This document shows positions 46,109-56,248 of a stretch of DNA of 64,000 nucleotides, in pieces. Both the position numbers and the translations under genes were made by a program. Below the pieces are notes generated by a model. It saw only the letters and a list, made by a program, of their open reading frames with translations, was not told the origin of the DNA and did no database searches. Each line of letters starts with the position of its first letter. Position 1 is the stretch's first letter. Origin of the DNA: Aliikangiella marina. GTDB taxonomy: Bacteria; Pseudomonadota; Gammaproteobacteria; Enterobacterales; Kangiellaceae. Location: positions 868,001 through 932,000 of the forward strand of contig NZ_VIKR01000001.1 in assembly GCF_007004765.1 (NCBI RefSeq), given 5' to 3'.

Positions 46109-46705
46109 TTACAAATGCAAAGCTCTTAAGTGACTGGCAGGGGAGGACTGTTGCCAGATCTCGTCGAAATACTTTGCTCGTTGTTTAATTAAGGTACTGG
46201 GAACTTCATGACATTCACTTTCAAACCGCTCAAAGTTCGAACGATATATAATTGAGCGCCCATCGACTAAATAGAAAGCAAAGTAGTTTTCGTGATAGTC
46301 CTTGGGAATTAGTCTGATTTGAACATAACTAGAGAAATTTTGGGCCAGACTCACTAACCGATGGTCAATTCCTTGCAGTTTTCTTTCTTCGGTTATTAAT
46401 ATTTCAACTCGTGCATATCGACTTGAGCGCACGAAACGAGTGAGAACTTGTTCAATATCGCGGTTGCTAAGAACTCGTGGATCGAGGTTCGGTGAATAGA
46501 TTTGTACCTTTTGTTTGGCGCAGCGAAAAGCGGTTTTAGTTTGCTCGATTAATTCTTTTAAAGTCTTAATTTGGAAATGGGCTGTTGAGTTCTCTAGTTC
46601 GAGCGTCTCAAGCTGGTCAGAAGTCCGATTTGAATTAGAACCTGAGCCCGAAATAGAATCAGAGTCGCTATTTTGCTGGGATATATTTTTTTCTTCACTG
46701 GTCAT
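46109..46705 (-). CDS. PLD-like protein (DUF7931-type)
   Basis: About 198 residues from the ATG at 46705; the frame is open to a TTG at 46747 and the exact start is undecided because neither has a ribosome site. The N-terminal 35 residues are Ser/Asn/Asp-rich and disordered. The folded part (about 50-198) resembles a single phospholipase-D-type domain without the HKD motif: QKVQIYSPNLDPRVLSNRDIEQVLTRFVRSSRYARVEILI, LVDGRSIIYRSNFERFESEC, AKYFDEIWQQSSP. This looks like the DUF7931 family, often encoded near GNAT genes in gammaproteobacteria; a GNAT gene lies about 1 kb away on the same strand. The missing HKD argues against nuclease or lipase activity. Confidence 0.68.
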   Translation of the reverse strand: MTSEEKNISQQNSDSDSISGSGSNSNRTSDQLETLELENSTAHFQIKTLKELIEQTKTAFRCAKQKVQIYSPNLDPRVLSNRDIEQVLTRFVRSSRYARVEILITEERKLQGIDHRLVSLAQNFSSYVQIRLIPKDYHENYFAFYLVDGRSIIYRSNFERFESECHEVPSTLIKQRAKYFDEIWQQSSPASHLRALHL

Positions 46706-46856
46706 AGACAAATTATGCGTTATCTTAATCGAAGAATCCAACCTCAAGGTTACTTTGTCTGAAGATTCGCGTGACTCAGACTGTCTTAGTTATCTCCAAG
46801 CGGTCTATAATCCAAGCAAATCCGTAAAACAACTTTATTTTTAATGAGTTAATAGA

Positions 46857-47285
46857 ATGTCGATTTGGAAGAAAACACCTGACTTAGAACAACTGCAAAG
46901 AAGAAGAGAGAATACGCTTGTCGAACACCTTGGTATTGATGTCGTTGAAATCGGGGATGACTACCTAATTTGTAGCATGCCGGTCGATAAACGCACCCAT
47001 CAACCGATGGGAATATTGCACGGTGGCGCGTCGATCGCGTTAGCAGAGACAGTGGGTAGTATTGCGGCGAATCTCGCACTTGACGCCTCGCATTATGCAG
47101 TTGGGCTGGAAATTAATGGCAATCATATGAGAAGCATTAGGCAGGGGACAGTGTTTGCAAAAGCAATGCCTGTACATCTTGGAAGAACGACTCAAATTTG
47201 GGACATCCGAATCTCTGACGAAAATGGCCATAAAGTCTGCATTTCTCGACTGACAATGGCGGTACTAAAACATCAAGATGGGTAA
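46857..47285 (+). CDS. PaaI/MenI-type hotdog thioesterase
   Basis: A 142-residue hotdog-fold thioesterase. Signature: NTLVEHLGIDVVEIGDDYLICSMPVDKRTHQPMGILHGGASIALAETVGS, with the HGG region and catalytic Glu of the YdiI/YbdB/MenI group. It hydrolyses aryl or acyl CoA thioesters; the YdiI type acts on 1,4-dihydroxy-2-naphthoyl-CoA, but no menaquinone genes are near. It is divergent from the PLD-like gene. Confidence 0.92.
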   Translation: MSIWKKTPDLEQLQRRRENTLVEHLGIDVVEIGDDYLICSMPVDKRTHQPMGILHGGASIALAETVGSIAANLALDASHYAVGLEINGNHMRSIRQGTVFAKAMPVHLGRTTQIWDIRISDENGHKVCISRLTMAVLKHQDG

Positions 47286-47339
47286 TTAAATAGCAGTAGG
47301 TTAACGAGTTAACGACGAACTATGCCCTGAGAGGGGAAG

Positions 47340-47777
47340 TTACGCGAGACGCTTTACCAGTCGTTGGTGAGGAACGCCTTGCTTCATATAAACCGGTCCA
47401 TCGACTGAAAATTTCTTCTGAAAGTAAAAATGAGTTAAATCAGTTTCTGCGTTTAGGGTGAGATTATTGATGTGACTTTGCTTAGCGAGGTGAATTAACT
47501 CACTTAAAATTTCGCTACCTACGCCATAGCCACGATGGTTTATTGTCACTGCGATTTTACTGACACGACCTGTTGGAGACAATCGTCCGCAGCCAATCGG
47601 TTGGTTATCTTGGTCTCGAACCAGAATGTGGAAGCATTTGTGGTCAACATGATCACAAACGATTTCCTTACTAAATCTTTGTTCAATAACAAATACTTTG
47701 CGACGAACTTCCATGATTTCGTCTGCAGCATTTAACCAACTCACTTTGTCATAGTGATATTTAATTTTGCCCGACAT
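47340..47777 (-). CDS. GNAT family N-acetyltransferase
   Basis: A 145-residue single GNAT domain. VRRKVFVIEQRFSKEIVCDHVDHKC at the start and IGCGRLSPTGRVSKIAVTINHRGYGVGSEILSELIHLA, containing the acetyl-CoA loop RGYGVG, are typical of the ElaA/YjcF-like branch; LNAETDLTHFYFQKKFS follows. Acceptor unknown. It may be co-transcribed after the RoxA-like gene, 37 bases apart. Confidence 0.92.
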   Translation of the reverse strand: MSGKIKYHYDKVSWLNAADEIMEVRRKVFVIEQRFSKEIVCDHVDHKCFHILVRDQDNQPIGCGRLSPTGRVSKIAVTINHRGYGVGSEILSELIHLAKQSHINNLTLNAETDLTHFYFQKKFSVDGPVYMKQGVPHQRLVKRLA

Positions 47778-47814
47778 AGTATCATTTTGCCTTGATTACA
47801 CTAACTGATTATTG

Positions 47815-48936
47815 CTAGTGAGTGTTCAAAAAATAACCTATATCTTTTATCCTAGCTAATGTTTCACAAAATGCAACTTCTGATTGATCCATCGATAACC
47901 CTTTAAAATCAATCTCTTCACCCGCTGCAAGTGCGGCTACTAGGTCGGTTCTGCGGGTTTTAAATGTAAAGGTTTCACCATCAATGGATAATATCACCTG
48001 ACTGCCTTGTTGATACCAATTCCTTTTTAATCGCGGATTGAGTTGTAGATGAGAGGGGTTAGCGTTGGAAGTCGACGGCTCAACCTCGTCGAACTCTGGA
48101 CTACCTAACTTTCCCTGACTTAAGAATTGGCTTAACAAACTGGCTATAAGTTCTTGATTTTCAGAAATATTTCTTAGTTTATTAGATGCCCAATCGATTA
48201 ACTCTGTTTCGAGCTTTTGGCTAGAATTGGCTTTAACTCGATATCTGTCTGCAAAGAAGTCATCTGTTGATTCTGATTGGAAATGGTCGGCCAATAAGGC
48301 CAGCAAATCTTTGGTTTGCGGGGCTCGGTAGCCGATTGAATAACCTATCGATTCTCCGATGGATTCTCCCCAGTGAGGCGTGTCAGGTGGAATATACAGC
48401 ATATCGCCTGGTTGCATAACAACATCAATCACCGGCGAAAAGTTGCTCAAGTGACGCAAGCCACCGACTATGTCGCACTGATGTTTCGTGTCGCCCAGCG
48501 CGCCAACCCGCCAGCGTCGTTCTCCGCTTCCTTGAATTAAAAATACGTCATAGTTATCAAAATGGGGGCCTACACCGCCTTGATCAGTCGCATAACTGAC
48601 CATCACATCATCAAACCGCCAGTTGGGAATGAATTTGAATTGATCGACAAGTGCTTGTAATTCAGGAAGCCAATGGTCGAGGGTTTGTACCAGCAGTGTC
48701 CAATGGGATTCTGGTAAGTTTTGGAAATCTTTGGTTGAAAAAGGGCCGTGAGATAACCGCCAATCACCGTCGATATTGCTGATCACGCGTGACTCTATTT
48801 CATCTTCAAGTGAAAGACCGGCGAGTTCCTCTGCGGTTAAATAATTTGGCGTGCGAGAAAATGCTTGCTTAATTAAGCAGGGCGCTTTTTGCCAATGTTT
48901 GGCAAGAAACTCGTCAGGATCAAAGTTATGTAACAT
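47815..48936 (-). CDS. roxA: Ribosomal protein uL16 arginine hydroxylase (JmjC/cupin, RoxA/YcfD-like)
   Basis: A 373-residue 2-oxoglutarate and Fe(II) dependent oxygenase. MLHNFDPDEFLAKHWQKAPCLIKQAF, the HxD iron site in GPHFDNYDVFLIQGSGERRW, and PPDTPHWGESIGESIGYSIGYR (second iron His) match YcfD/RoxA, which hydroxylates an arginine of ribosomal protein L16. The start at 48936 is chosen; a TTG at 48972 lies inside a strong hairpin. It follows purB with 62 bases between, the order also seen in other gammaproteobacteria. Confidence 0.92.
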   Translation of the reverse strand: MLHNFDPDEFLAKHWQKAPCLIKQAFSRTPNYLTAEELAGLSLEDEIESRVISNIDGDWRLSHGPFSTKDFQNLPESHWTLLVQTLDHWLPELQALVDQFKFIPNWRFDDVMVSYATDQGGVGPHFDNYDVFLIQGSGERRWRVGALGDTKHQCDIVGGLRHLSNFSPVIDVVMQPGDMLYIPPDTPHWGESIGESIGYSIGYRAPQTKDLLALLADHFQSESTDDFFADRYRVKANSSQKLETELIDWASNKLRNISENQELIASLLSQFLSQGKLGSPEFDEVEPSTSNANPSHLQLNPRLKRNWYQQGSQVILSIDGETFTFKTRRTDLVAALAAGEEIDFKGLSMDQSEVAFCETLARIKDIGYFLNTH

Positions 48937-48961
48937 GAAGTTAGGTAATGAGTCTGATTTA

Positions 48962-48992
48962 CACCGGGTCAAAAGGCATTTTTGACCCGGTG
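48962..48992 (-). other. Strong 13-base hairpin between purB and the roxA-like gene
   Basis: Perfect arms CACCGGGTCAAAA (48962-48974) and TTTTGACCCGGTG (48980-48992) with a five-base loop, just after the purB stop. On the minus strand it is not followed by a T-run, so it is an imperfect terminator at best. It may act as an attenuator or a 3'-end stability element. Confidence 0.75.
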
Positions 48993-48998
48993 AATCAT

Positions 48999-50700
<1,702 letters not shown>

Positions 50701-52008
50701 ATGAAAAACACGATTTTCCCGAGTGCTGATCACTATCAAGTTCCACGGGCACTTTATATCGGTGCTTGGAAAGTGTGGTTCAAACGATTCCACCAGCATC
50801 AAGAGTGGCGTGAGAGTCAAATGCCTCTAGAAGCGAGTGATCAAAAACTGAGCCTGTTAATACTAAACGACAAGCGGTTCAGCGTCGAAGTATTGAATCG
50901 ACTCATCGTTCCCTGGTCCTATCGCGACACTTGCCAACTCGACAAAGCATTCTTTTTAATGAATCCCGATATTGTCAAGCCTATATCAGACGAGGAAGGC
51001 AATTTTGTTGCTGCAAGACTTACTGACCAAGCTTTAGATTATTGGGATGCATTGACCTTTCTAGAGCAAGATTTGTTTACCTCTTATGCCGAAGCAAGAA
51101 TCCAAGCTGATATTGAAACACCGAGTAACGAGCCTGTCGTTATTGATGATGCTGGACTGGAAGTTATAGGAGAAGATATTTATCCACCGACCGTACCCAC
51201 TAAAGAAGCTTCCGATGAGGATTTTGCCAGAGCTTTGGTCTGTTGGATTGATGAGGATCCCTTTACGCCCATGTATCAGCGCCAGCCGGTAGGCGAAGCG
51301 GTTAGTAGCTGGCATGACAGACTTCAATCCTTTTTTTGGCCGAAACCGAGAAACGGTTTAATGCAAGTTTCGCACACTGCCGATGCTTTAATGTATCGTG
51401 CGGCTTTGCTCGCTAAGGGAATTGAAGATAATCTCGATTGGTCATCGGAAGATAAGGTGCTGGCGGTTAAAACGGCTAATGAAGTGTTCCTTCAAGCGGG
51501 CGTACCTCAGCGTGATGTCACCTGGCAAAACGTCTACGAGGTAATGCAAGCGGCTATCAATGCTGATTCGCATGCCACGGCTAAAATGAATAGTGGTTGG
51601 AGTTTGCTCGCTTCATTCGCTTCTCATTGGCTTAATGGTATTAAAGGAAGAACGCCGATGATCTGTTGGAATAGTCGAGTATCGACTTCAATTATTTCAC
51701 GGCTTGACTTTTTAATGGTTGAAGCGGGGTATCAATCACTGGAAGACCGGTTTGCGCACATCGGAACTATTCCAGGTATGGGCGGCACTCGTCCGCGAGA
51801 AATGAGTTTGCTATGGCCTGATGGCTATCGAAGTTGGCAGACGCAAGTTGCCGCTAGCCAATTTGTTAATAAGATGGTTCATTGCTTGAATAATGATAAA
51901 AATGAAGATGGTACCTTGAAGTATAAGCCGATGCCGATTCCGTCTGGCGGCAGTGCGCCTTGGTCTATGCAAGGCGTTCAGCTGGTGTTGTTTTCTGACG
52001 GGTATTGA
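50701..52008 (+). CDS. Protein of unknown family, 435 residues
   Basis: A clean long reading frame with normal codon use for the window. It has no signal peptide or membrane segment, so it is cytosolic. I do not recognise its family. Notable parts: an N-terminal helical basic region (WKVWFKRFHQHQEWRE), an acidic middle, HADALMYRAALL-like helices, TPMICWNSRVSTSIISRLDFLMVEAGY near residues 319-345, GTIPGMGGTRPREMSLLWPDGY, and the end PWSMQGVQLVLFSDGY. The 'W-x-S-R-V-(x)-S-I-I' and final 'V-x-L-V-L-F-x-D-G-Y' pieces remind me loosely of OGG-fold DNA-glycosylase-like proteins, which carry a similar D/S-R-V helix and closing helix; this is a weak hint, not an assignment. Monocistronic, ending in a terminator. 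Confidence 0.75.
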   Translation: MKNTIFPSADHYQVPRALYIGAWKVWFKRFHQHQEWRESQMPLEASDQKLSLLILNDKRFSVEVLNRLIVPWSYRDTCQLDKAFFLMNPDIVKPISDEEGNFVAARLTDQALDYWDALTFLEQDLFTSYAEARIQADIETPSNEPVVIDDAGLEVIGEDIYPPTVPTKEASDEDFARALVCWIDEDPFTPMYQRQPVGEAVSSWHDRLQSFFWPKPRNGLMQVSHTADALMYRAALLAKGIEDNLDWSSEDKVLAVKTANEVFLQAGVPQRDVTWQNVYEVMQAAINADSHATAKMNSGWSLLASFASHWLNGIKGRTPMICWNSRVSTSIISRLDFLMVEAGYQSLEDRFAHIGTIPGMGGTRPREMSLLWPDGYRSWQTQVAASQFVNKMVHCLNNDKNEDGTLKYKPMPIPSGGSAPWSMQGVQLVLFSDGY

Positions 52009-52097
52009 TACGCGGCGCGAAACTTAAGTCATCATTGCGGACTAACCGTTTTATCACTAAGTTTTGAATGATTATTGAAAGTTAAACATCGAGCAAC

Positions 52098-52126
52098 AAA
52101 AAAAGCCCCTTAAACGGGGCTTTTTT
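52098..52126. terminator. Bidirectional terminator
   Basis: A-run, GCCCC (52105-52109), loop TTAAAC, GGGGC (52116-52120), six T. It separates the convergent unknown gene and M2 peptidase gene. Confidence 0.88.
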
Positions 52127-52140
52127 AACTAGCTAATCGG

Positions 52141-54015
52141 CTAACTCGCCGTATCAGTTTTGGCTGATGGTTCTTTTGACCAGCCGCATGAGCGCTCTGC
52201 ATTTTGCTCATCTAACCAGGTTTTCAATGGCGCGAAGTAATCGATAATTGCGGATGCATCCATATCTCTGGAACCAGTCATCGTTTGCAATGCTTCTTGC
52301 CAAGGTCGAGATGAGCCCATTTCTAACATTGCATTTAATTTGGCGCCAACTTCTTTATTACCATAAATTGAACAACGGTGAAGTGGGCCTTCAACTCCTG
52401 CCATTTTGCACAGCTCACGATGAAATTGGAATTGCAAAATATGTGCGAGGAAATAACGAGTGTAGGGCACGTTACCCGGTACATGGTACTTTGCACCCGG
52501 ATCAAAATGAGCTTCGGTTCTTGCTACCGGCGCTTTAACCCCTTGGTATTTTTCGCGAAGCTCCCACCAACCTTGATTGTATTTATCTGCTGGAATTTCG
52601 CCATTAAAAACGCCCCAGCGCCACTTATCGACTAATAAACCAAAAGGCAAGAAAGCAACTTTATCGAGGGCCATTTTCATCAAATAGGGTAAGTCGCCAG
52701 AAGCCGCGGGTACTTCATCAATTAACCCAATTTCTTTTAAATAACTATCATTAATCGAAAGGGCAACAGTATCACCAATCGCTTCATGGAAACCATCATT
52801 TGCACTGCCGCGATACAACATAGGCTGTTTTAGGTTGTAGGCGCGTTGATAGTAGTTGTGACCTAACTCGTGATGAATGACGACAAAATCTTCGGCATTT
52901 TTCTTAATGCACATTTTGATACGATAGTCGTCCTTATTGAAGTCCCAAGCGCTCGCGTGGCATTGAACGTCTCTGTCTTGCGGTTTGGTGAATAACGAGC
53001 GAGTCCAAAAAGTATCCGGTAATGGTTGAAACCCGAGTGACGAGAAAAAGTTTTCGGCGGTGCGAACCATTTCAATTTCGCTGTAGTTTTTTGCAGCAAG
53101 CCTGGCTGTCAAATCAGTCGCAGGAACATCGGACTTCGGTGCCACGTCTTGATAGACGTTGCCCCAAGATTGCGCCCACATATTGCCGAGTAGGTGAGCT
53201 GGAATCGGCCCGGCTGGATCAACGATCTCGTCGCCGTACTTTTCATTCAGTTTGGCTCGTACATGACATTGCAAAGAATCATATAGTGGCTTGACCTGAC
53301 CCCATACCCGGTCCATCTCTACTGCGAAATCATCCGCTTCCATGTCGTATTTAGAGCGCCAAAGTGCTCCCGTATCCGCATAGCCTAATTCTTTTGAACC
53401 TTCATTGGCGATTTCTACCATGCGTTGGTAGTCTAAGCGCATCTGTGGGGAAACTTTGCGCCAGTTGACCCATGCGTCCAGTTTTTGTTGAGCGCTCGTA
53501 TCAGGGCTGGCCAAGGTGTCACTCAGTTGTCCAAGCACATAACACTCGTTCGGGTTTTCTGTGCAGCCTTTTGCATATGCCGCATCCATACCTGCGGAAA
53601 TTTCGGCGAGCTCTTTAGTTTTAGCGTCGTCTTCAGGTGCTGGAATTGTTAGACCTGCTTTCAAAAACTCAAGTTTGCGTCGTGTATCGTAATCCACCTC
53701 AACATCGTTGAATTTTTTAGCACCCATCGCGAGCGCAACGCCTCGTTTGGTTGCTTCCTCACTGACTTTAGCGACCAGTGAGTTAGTGTCACTGGTGACG
53801 AAGTTGGCTTGTACCCAGTAGGTTTTTGCTAAATGCTCATAATTTTCTTCAAGAAGCGCTTCAGCTTCAGCGACAAAAGCCTTAGCTTCTGAGGCTGTTG
53901 GCGGTTTGGGTTGAGTTGGTTTTTGTTCTTTTTCTGTTTGGGGTTGGCAAGCAGCTAGCGCTCCTGCAACGCACAAACTTAGCGCTACTTTGCGAAAAGA
54001 ATGACTAATTTTCAT
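52141..54015 (-). CDS. M2 family dipeptidyl carboxypeptidase (ACE-like) lipoprotein
   Basis: A 624-residue zinc peptidase. A lipoprotein signal ends in LAAC with Cys23 as the lipidated residue. A Pro-rich linker (about 25-42) leads into the M2 domain with HELGH at 382-386 within VVIHHELGHNYYQRAY, and a third zinc ligand Glu in NDGFHEAIGDTVALS. HVPGNVPYTRYFLAHILQFQ is another conserved M2 segment. It is homologous to angiotensin-converting enzyme and cuts dipeptides from peptide C-termini, here probably in the periplasm. Confidence 0.95.
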   Translation of the reverse strand: MKISHSFRKVALSLCVAGALAACQPQTEKEQKPTQPKPPTASEAKAFVAEAEALLEENYEHLAKTYWVQANFVTSDTNSLVAKVSEEATKRGVALAMGAKKFNDVEVDYDTRRKLEFLKAGLTIPAPEDDAKTKELAEISAGMDAAYAKGCTENPNECYVLGQLSDTLASPDTSAQQKLDAWVNWRKVSPQMRLDYQRMVEIANEGSKELGYADTGALWRSKYDMEADDFAVEMDRVWGQVKPLYDSLQCHVRAKLNEKYGDEIVDPAGPIPAHLLGNMWAQSWGNVYQDVAPKSDVPATDLTARLAAKNYSEIEMVRTAENFFSSLGFQPLPDTFWTRSLFTKPQDRDVQCHASAWDFNKDDYRIKMCIKKNAEDFVVIHHELGHNYYQRAYNLKQPMLYRGSANDGFHEAIGDTVALSINDSYLKEIGLIDEVPAASGDLPYLMKMALDKVAFLPFGLLVDKWRWGVFNGEIPADKYNQGWWELREKYQGVKAPVARTEAHFDPGAKYHVPGNVPYTRYFLAHILQFQFHRELCKMAGVEGPLHRCSIYGNKEVGAKLNAMLEMGSSRPWQEALQTMTGSRDMDASAIIDYFAPLKTWLDEQNAERSCGWSKEPSAKTDTAS

Positions 54016-54432
54016 AGAGATACCTTAGTGATAATTTATTAATGAACCGCTGTATTTCATTCGAATTGGCTCTCTTTTTAGGCGGAGCCATTAATCAGAA
54101 TTGAATCGATCGCACCATCGTGAAGGCAAGAGAATATACTTGAAACGCATTACCATCAACCTCTAACCCACATTTTTAGCGAAGGGGAGATGTTATTAAG
54201 GTAAGCCGTATGATGAAGGGGCAGAAAAAGCTGGTTTAATAAGGAAATTTTCAATTTGTGGAATCAATCGTGGAAGATTGTGATCTGGGTCTGAATTAGT
54301 GGTTAAAAAATGCGCTAATATAATTGCAACAGGATGTTTCTTGATGTAGTCTGACCACCTTGCATAAGGACTGTATACAAGAAAAGCCGCTCAGGGACTC
54401 GAGTTTTAGCCGTACAATTTCGGGGTAAAACA
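54016..54432. other. Intergenic stretch between divergent genes
   Basis: About 415 bases between the M2 peptidase gene and the chalcone-isomerase-like gene. Nothing convincing was seen: no RNA gene, hairpin with T-run, or repeat. Confidence 0.35.
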
Positions 54433-55014
54433 TTGAAATCTAAAGTCTATTTAATTATTTGTAGTGTAGCCGCAGCATGGATTTCTGGGCAAGTTTTCGC
54501 AAAAGACCTTAAAGGGGTCAAAATTGAAGAGGTAGTTAACCTGTCAATCGGCGGAGAAGAGCTCCGTCTCAAAGGAACAGCTGTTAGAAACAGCTCACAT
54601 CAGTCAGTTTATATTGGCGGACTCTATCTGCAAAACGATGCAGAAAACGTCGAAGATATCTTAGATAACGACGGCGCAAAGCGATTTGTCATATACTGCC
54701 AAAATTCGTCGATTAAGCCAGACGCGCTAATCCGCGCATTAAACCTTGGTATCACCGCTAATCACAGCGAAGCAGAACTCGACCAATTGCAACCAATGGT
54801 TGAGCAGTTTAACCAGTTATGGCGAACTGAAATTAAAGAAGGTGATAAGGTGTGGATCGATTTTGTACCCGAAACGGGGACTATCGTTTCGATAAACGGT
54901 AAAGAGAAAGGTACGATCCCGGGCAAAGCATTTTATGATGCATTTCTTAAGACTTGGTTGGGCGACAAACCCATCAACCCTTCGATGAAAAAACAGCTTC
55001 TCGGTAAAGGCTAA
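54433..55014 (+). CDS. Chalcone-isomerase-like exported protein
   Basis: A 193-residue protein starting with TTG. A signal peptide covers about residues 1-23 (ending QVFAKD). The mature part matches the chalcone isomerase-like domain of bacteria: LRLKGTAVRNSSHQSVYIGGLYL, RFVIYCQNSSIKPDALIRALN, GDKVWIDFVPETGTIVSINGK, IPGKAFYDAFLKTWLGDKPIN. The bacterial proteins are not flavonoid enzymes and are thought to bind hydrophobic ligands. Single gene ending in a terminator. Confidence 0.88.
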   Translation: MKSKVYLIICSVAAAWISGQVFAKDLKGVKIEEVVNLSIGGEELRLKGTAVRNSSHQSVYIGGLYLQNDAENVEDILDNDGAKRFVIYCQNSSIKPDALIRALNLGITANHSEAELDQLQPMVEQFNQLWRTEIKEGDKVWIDFVPETGTIVSINGKEKGTIPGKAFYDAFLKTWLGDKPINPSMKKQLLGKG

Positions 55015-55061
55015 TTTATCAGGGTAACCGAAAACGTCGAAAAAAGTGATTTACACACAAG

Positions 55062-55088
55062 AAATCCCGCGAAAGCGGGATTTTTTTT
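55062..55088 (+). terminator. Rho-independent terminator after the chalcone-isomerase-like gene
   Basis: Stem AAATCCCGC (55062-55070), loop GAAA, stem GCGGGATTT (55075-55083), in a run of eight T. Confidence 0.92.
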
Positions 55089-55198
55089 GACGATAAAAAA
55101 GAATTAATGACATCGAGATAGACCCTCAGCAGGATGCAAGTTATTATCGGGCAAATTTTGCAGCCTTCTCAAAGTGGCAACTAAGGAAGTTTTAAAAT

Positions 55199-56248
55199 AT
55201 GTCATCAATTGGTCCCGTTATGCTGGATGTACAAGGGACAGAACTGACCCAAGAAGATATTGAGATATTGAACTCACCAAGTTGTGGCGGGCTGATTTTG
55301 TTTGCCCGAAATTTCAAATCTGCGCAACAGGTGTTTGAGTTAACTCGGCATGTTAAGGCGATAAATTCAAATGTAATCATCGCGGTCGATCAAGAAGGTG
55401 GACGAGTTCAACGGTTTAAGCATGGATTTAGTGAACTACCGGCGCTTGCGAATTTGGGAGAACTCTATCAACAAGACCCGCAGACTGCTTGTCAACAAGC
55501 GAGCTATCAAGGGGAATTAATGGCTTTGGAAGTTCAGTCGGTTGGATGTGATATTAGTTTTGCACCGGTTTTAGATTTAGGCAACAAATTCAGTCGGGTT
55601 ATCGGTGATCGAGGATTTTCAACAGAGCCTGATGTGGTTATAGCAATCGCAACGGCCTATATAAATGGCATGCAAAACGCCGGAATGGCCGCTACGGCAA
55701 AACATTTTCCTGGACATGGTTCTATCGAAGCCGACTCTCATGTTGAAATGCCAATCGATGATCGGCAACTTGACGAAATTATGGCGACCGATTTAAGGCC
55801 GTTTGAAGCGTTGAAAGATAATTACTCAGCAATCATGCCGGCACATATCGTTTTCCCAAAGATAGATTCAGAGTCAGCCGGATTTTCGACTTTTTGGATT
55901 AAAGAAGTCTTGCGCAAAAGAATCGGTTTTCAAGGCGCTGTCTTCTCAGACGATCTGTCAATGAAGGGTGCGGAAGTGGCGGGTGATTTTATTAATCGAG
56001 CTGAGAGAGCGCTCAAGGCGGGTTGCGACATGGTATTGGTTTGTAATGACCGTCAGGCAGTGGTAAGCGTTGTTGACTATTTAGATGCTAACCCAAATGC
56101 GCCGGTTGCGAGCCACGAGTCAAGCGAGCGATTAGCAAGCTTATTGATGAAACAACAACCCATTGGCTTAACAGCGCTTAAGCAAACTGAGCGCTGGCAG
56201 TTTCTCAACCAAGAATTAATTCAATTTAAACAGAACAGGGCAATATAG
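55199..56248 (+). CDS. nagZ: Beta-N-acetylhexosaminidase (GH3), peptidoglycan recycling
   Basis: A 349-residue cytosolic GH3 enzyme that removes N-acetylglucosamine from GlcNAc-anhydroMurNAc peptides. The signature AATAKHFPGHGSIEADSHVEMP holds the NagZ-specific KH(F/S)PGHG loop with the catalytic His; SDDLSMKGA holds the nucleophile Asp. DQEGGRVQRF is also conserved. Length is typical for NagZ. Its stop overlaps the GTG start of the MscS gene. Confidence 0.96.
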   Translation: MSSIGPVMLDVQGTELTQEDIEILNSPSCGGLILFARNFKSAQQVFELTRHVKAINSNVIIAVDQEGGRVQRFKHGFSELPALANLGELYQQDPQTACQQASYQGELMALEVQSVGCDISFAPVLDLGNKFSRVIGDRGFSTEPDVVIAIATAYINGMQNAGMAATAKHFPGHGSIEADSHVEMPIDDRQLDEIMATDLRPFEALKDNYSAIMPAHIVFPKIDSESAGFSTFWIKEVLRKRIGFQGAVFSDDLSMKGAEVAGDFINRAERALKAGCDMVLVCNDRQAVVSVVDYLDANPNAPVASHESSERLASLLMKQQPIGLTALKQTERWQFLNQELIQFKQNRAI

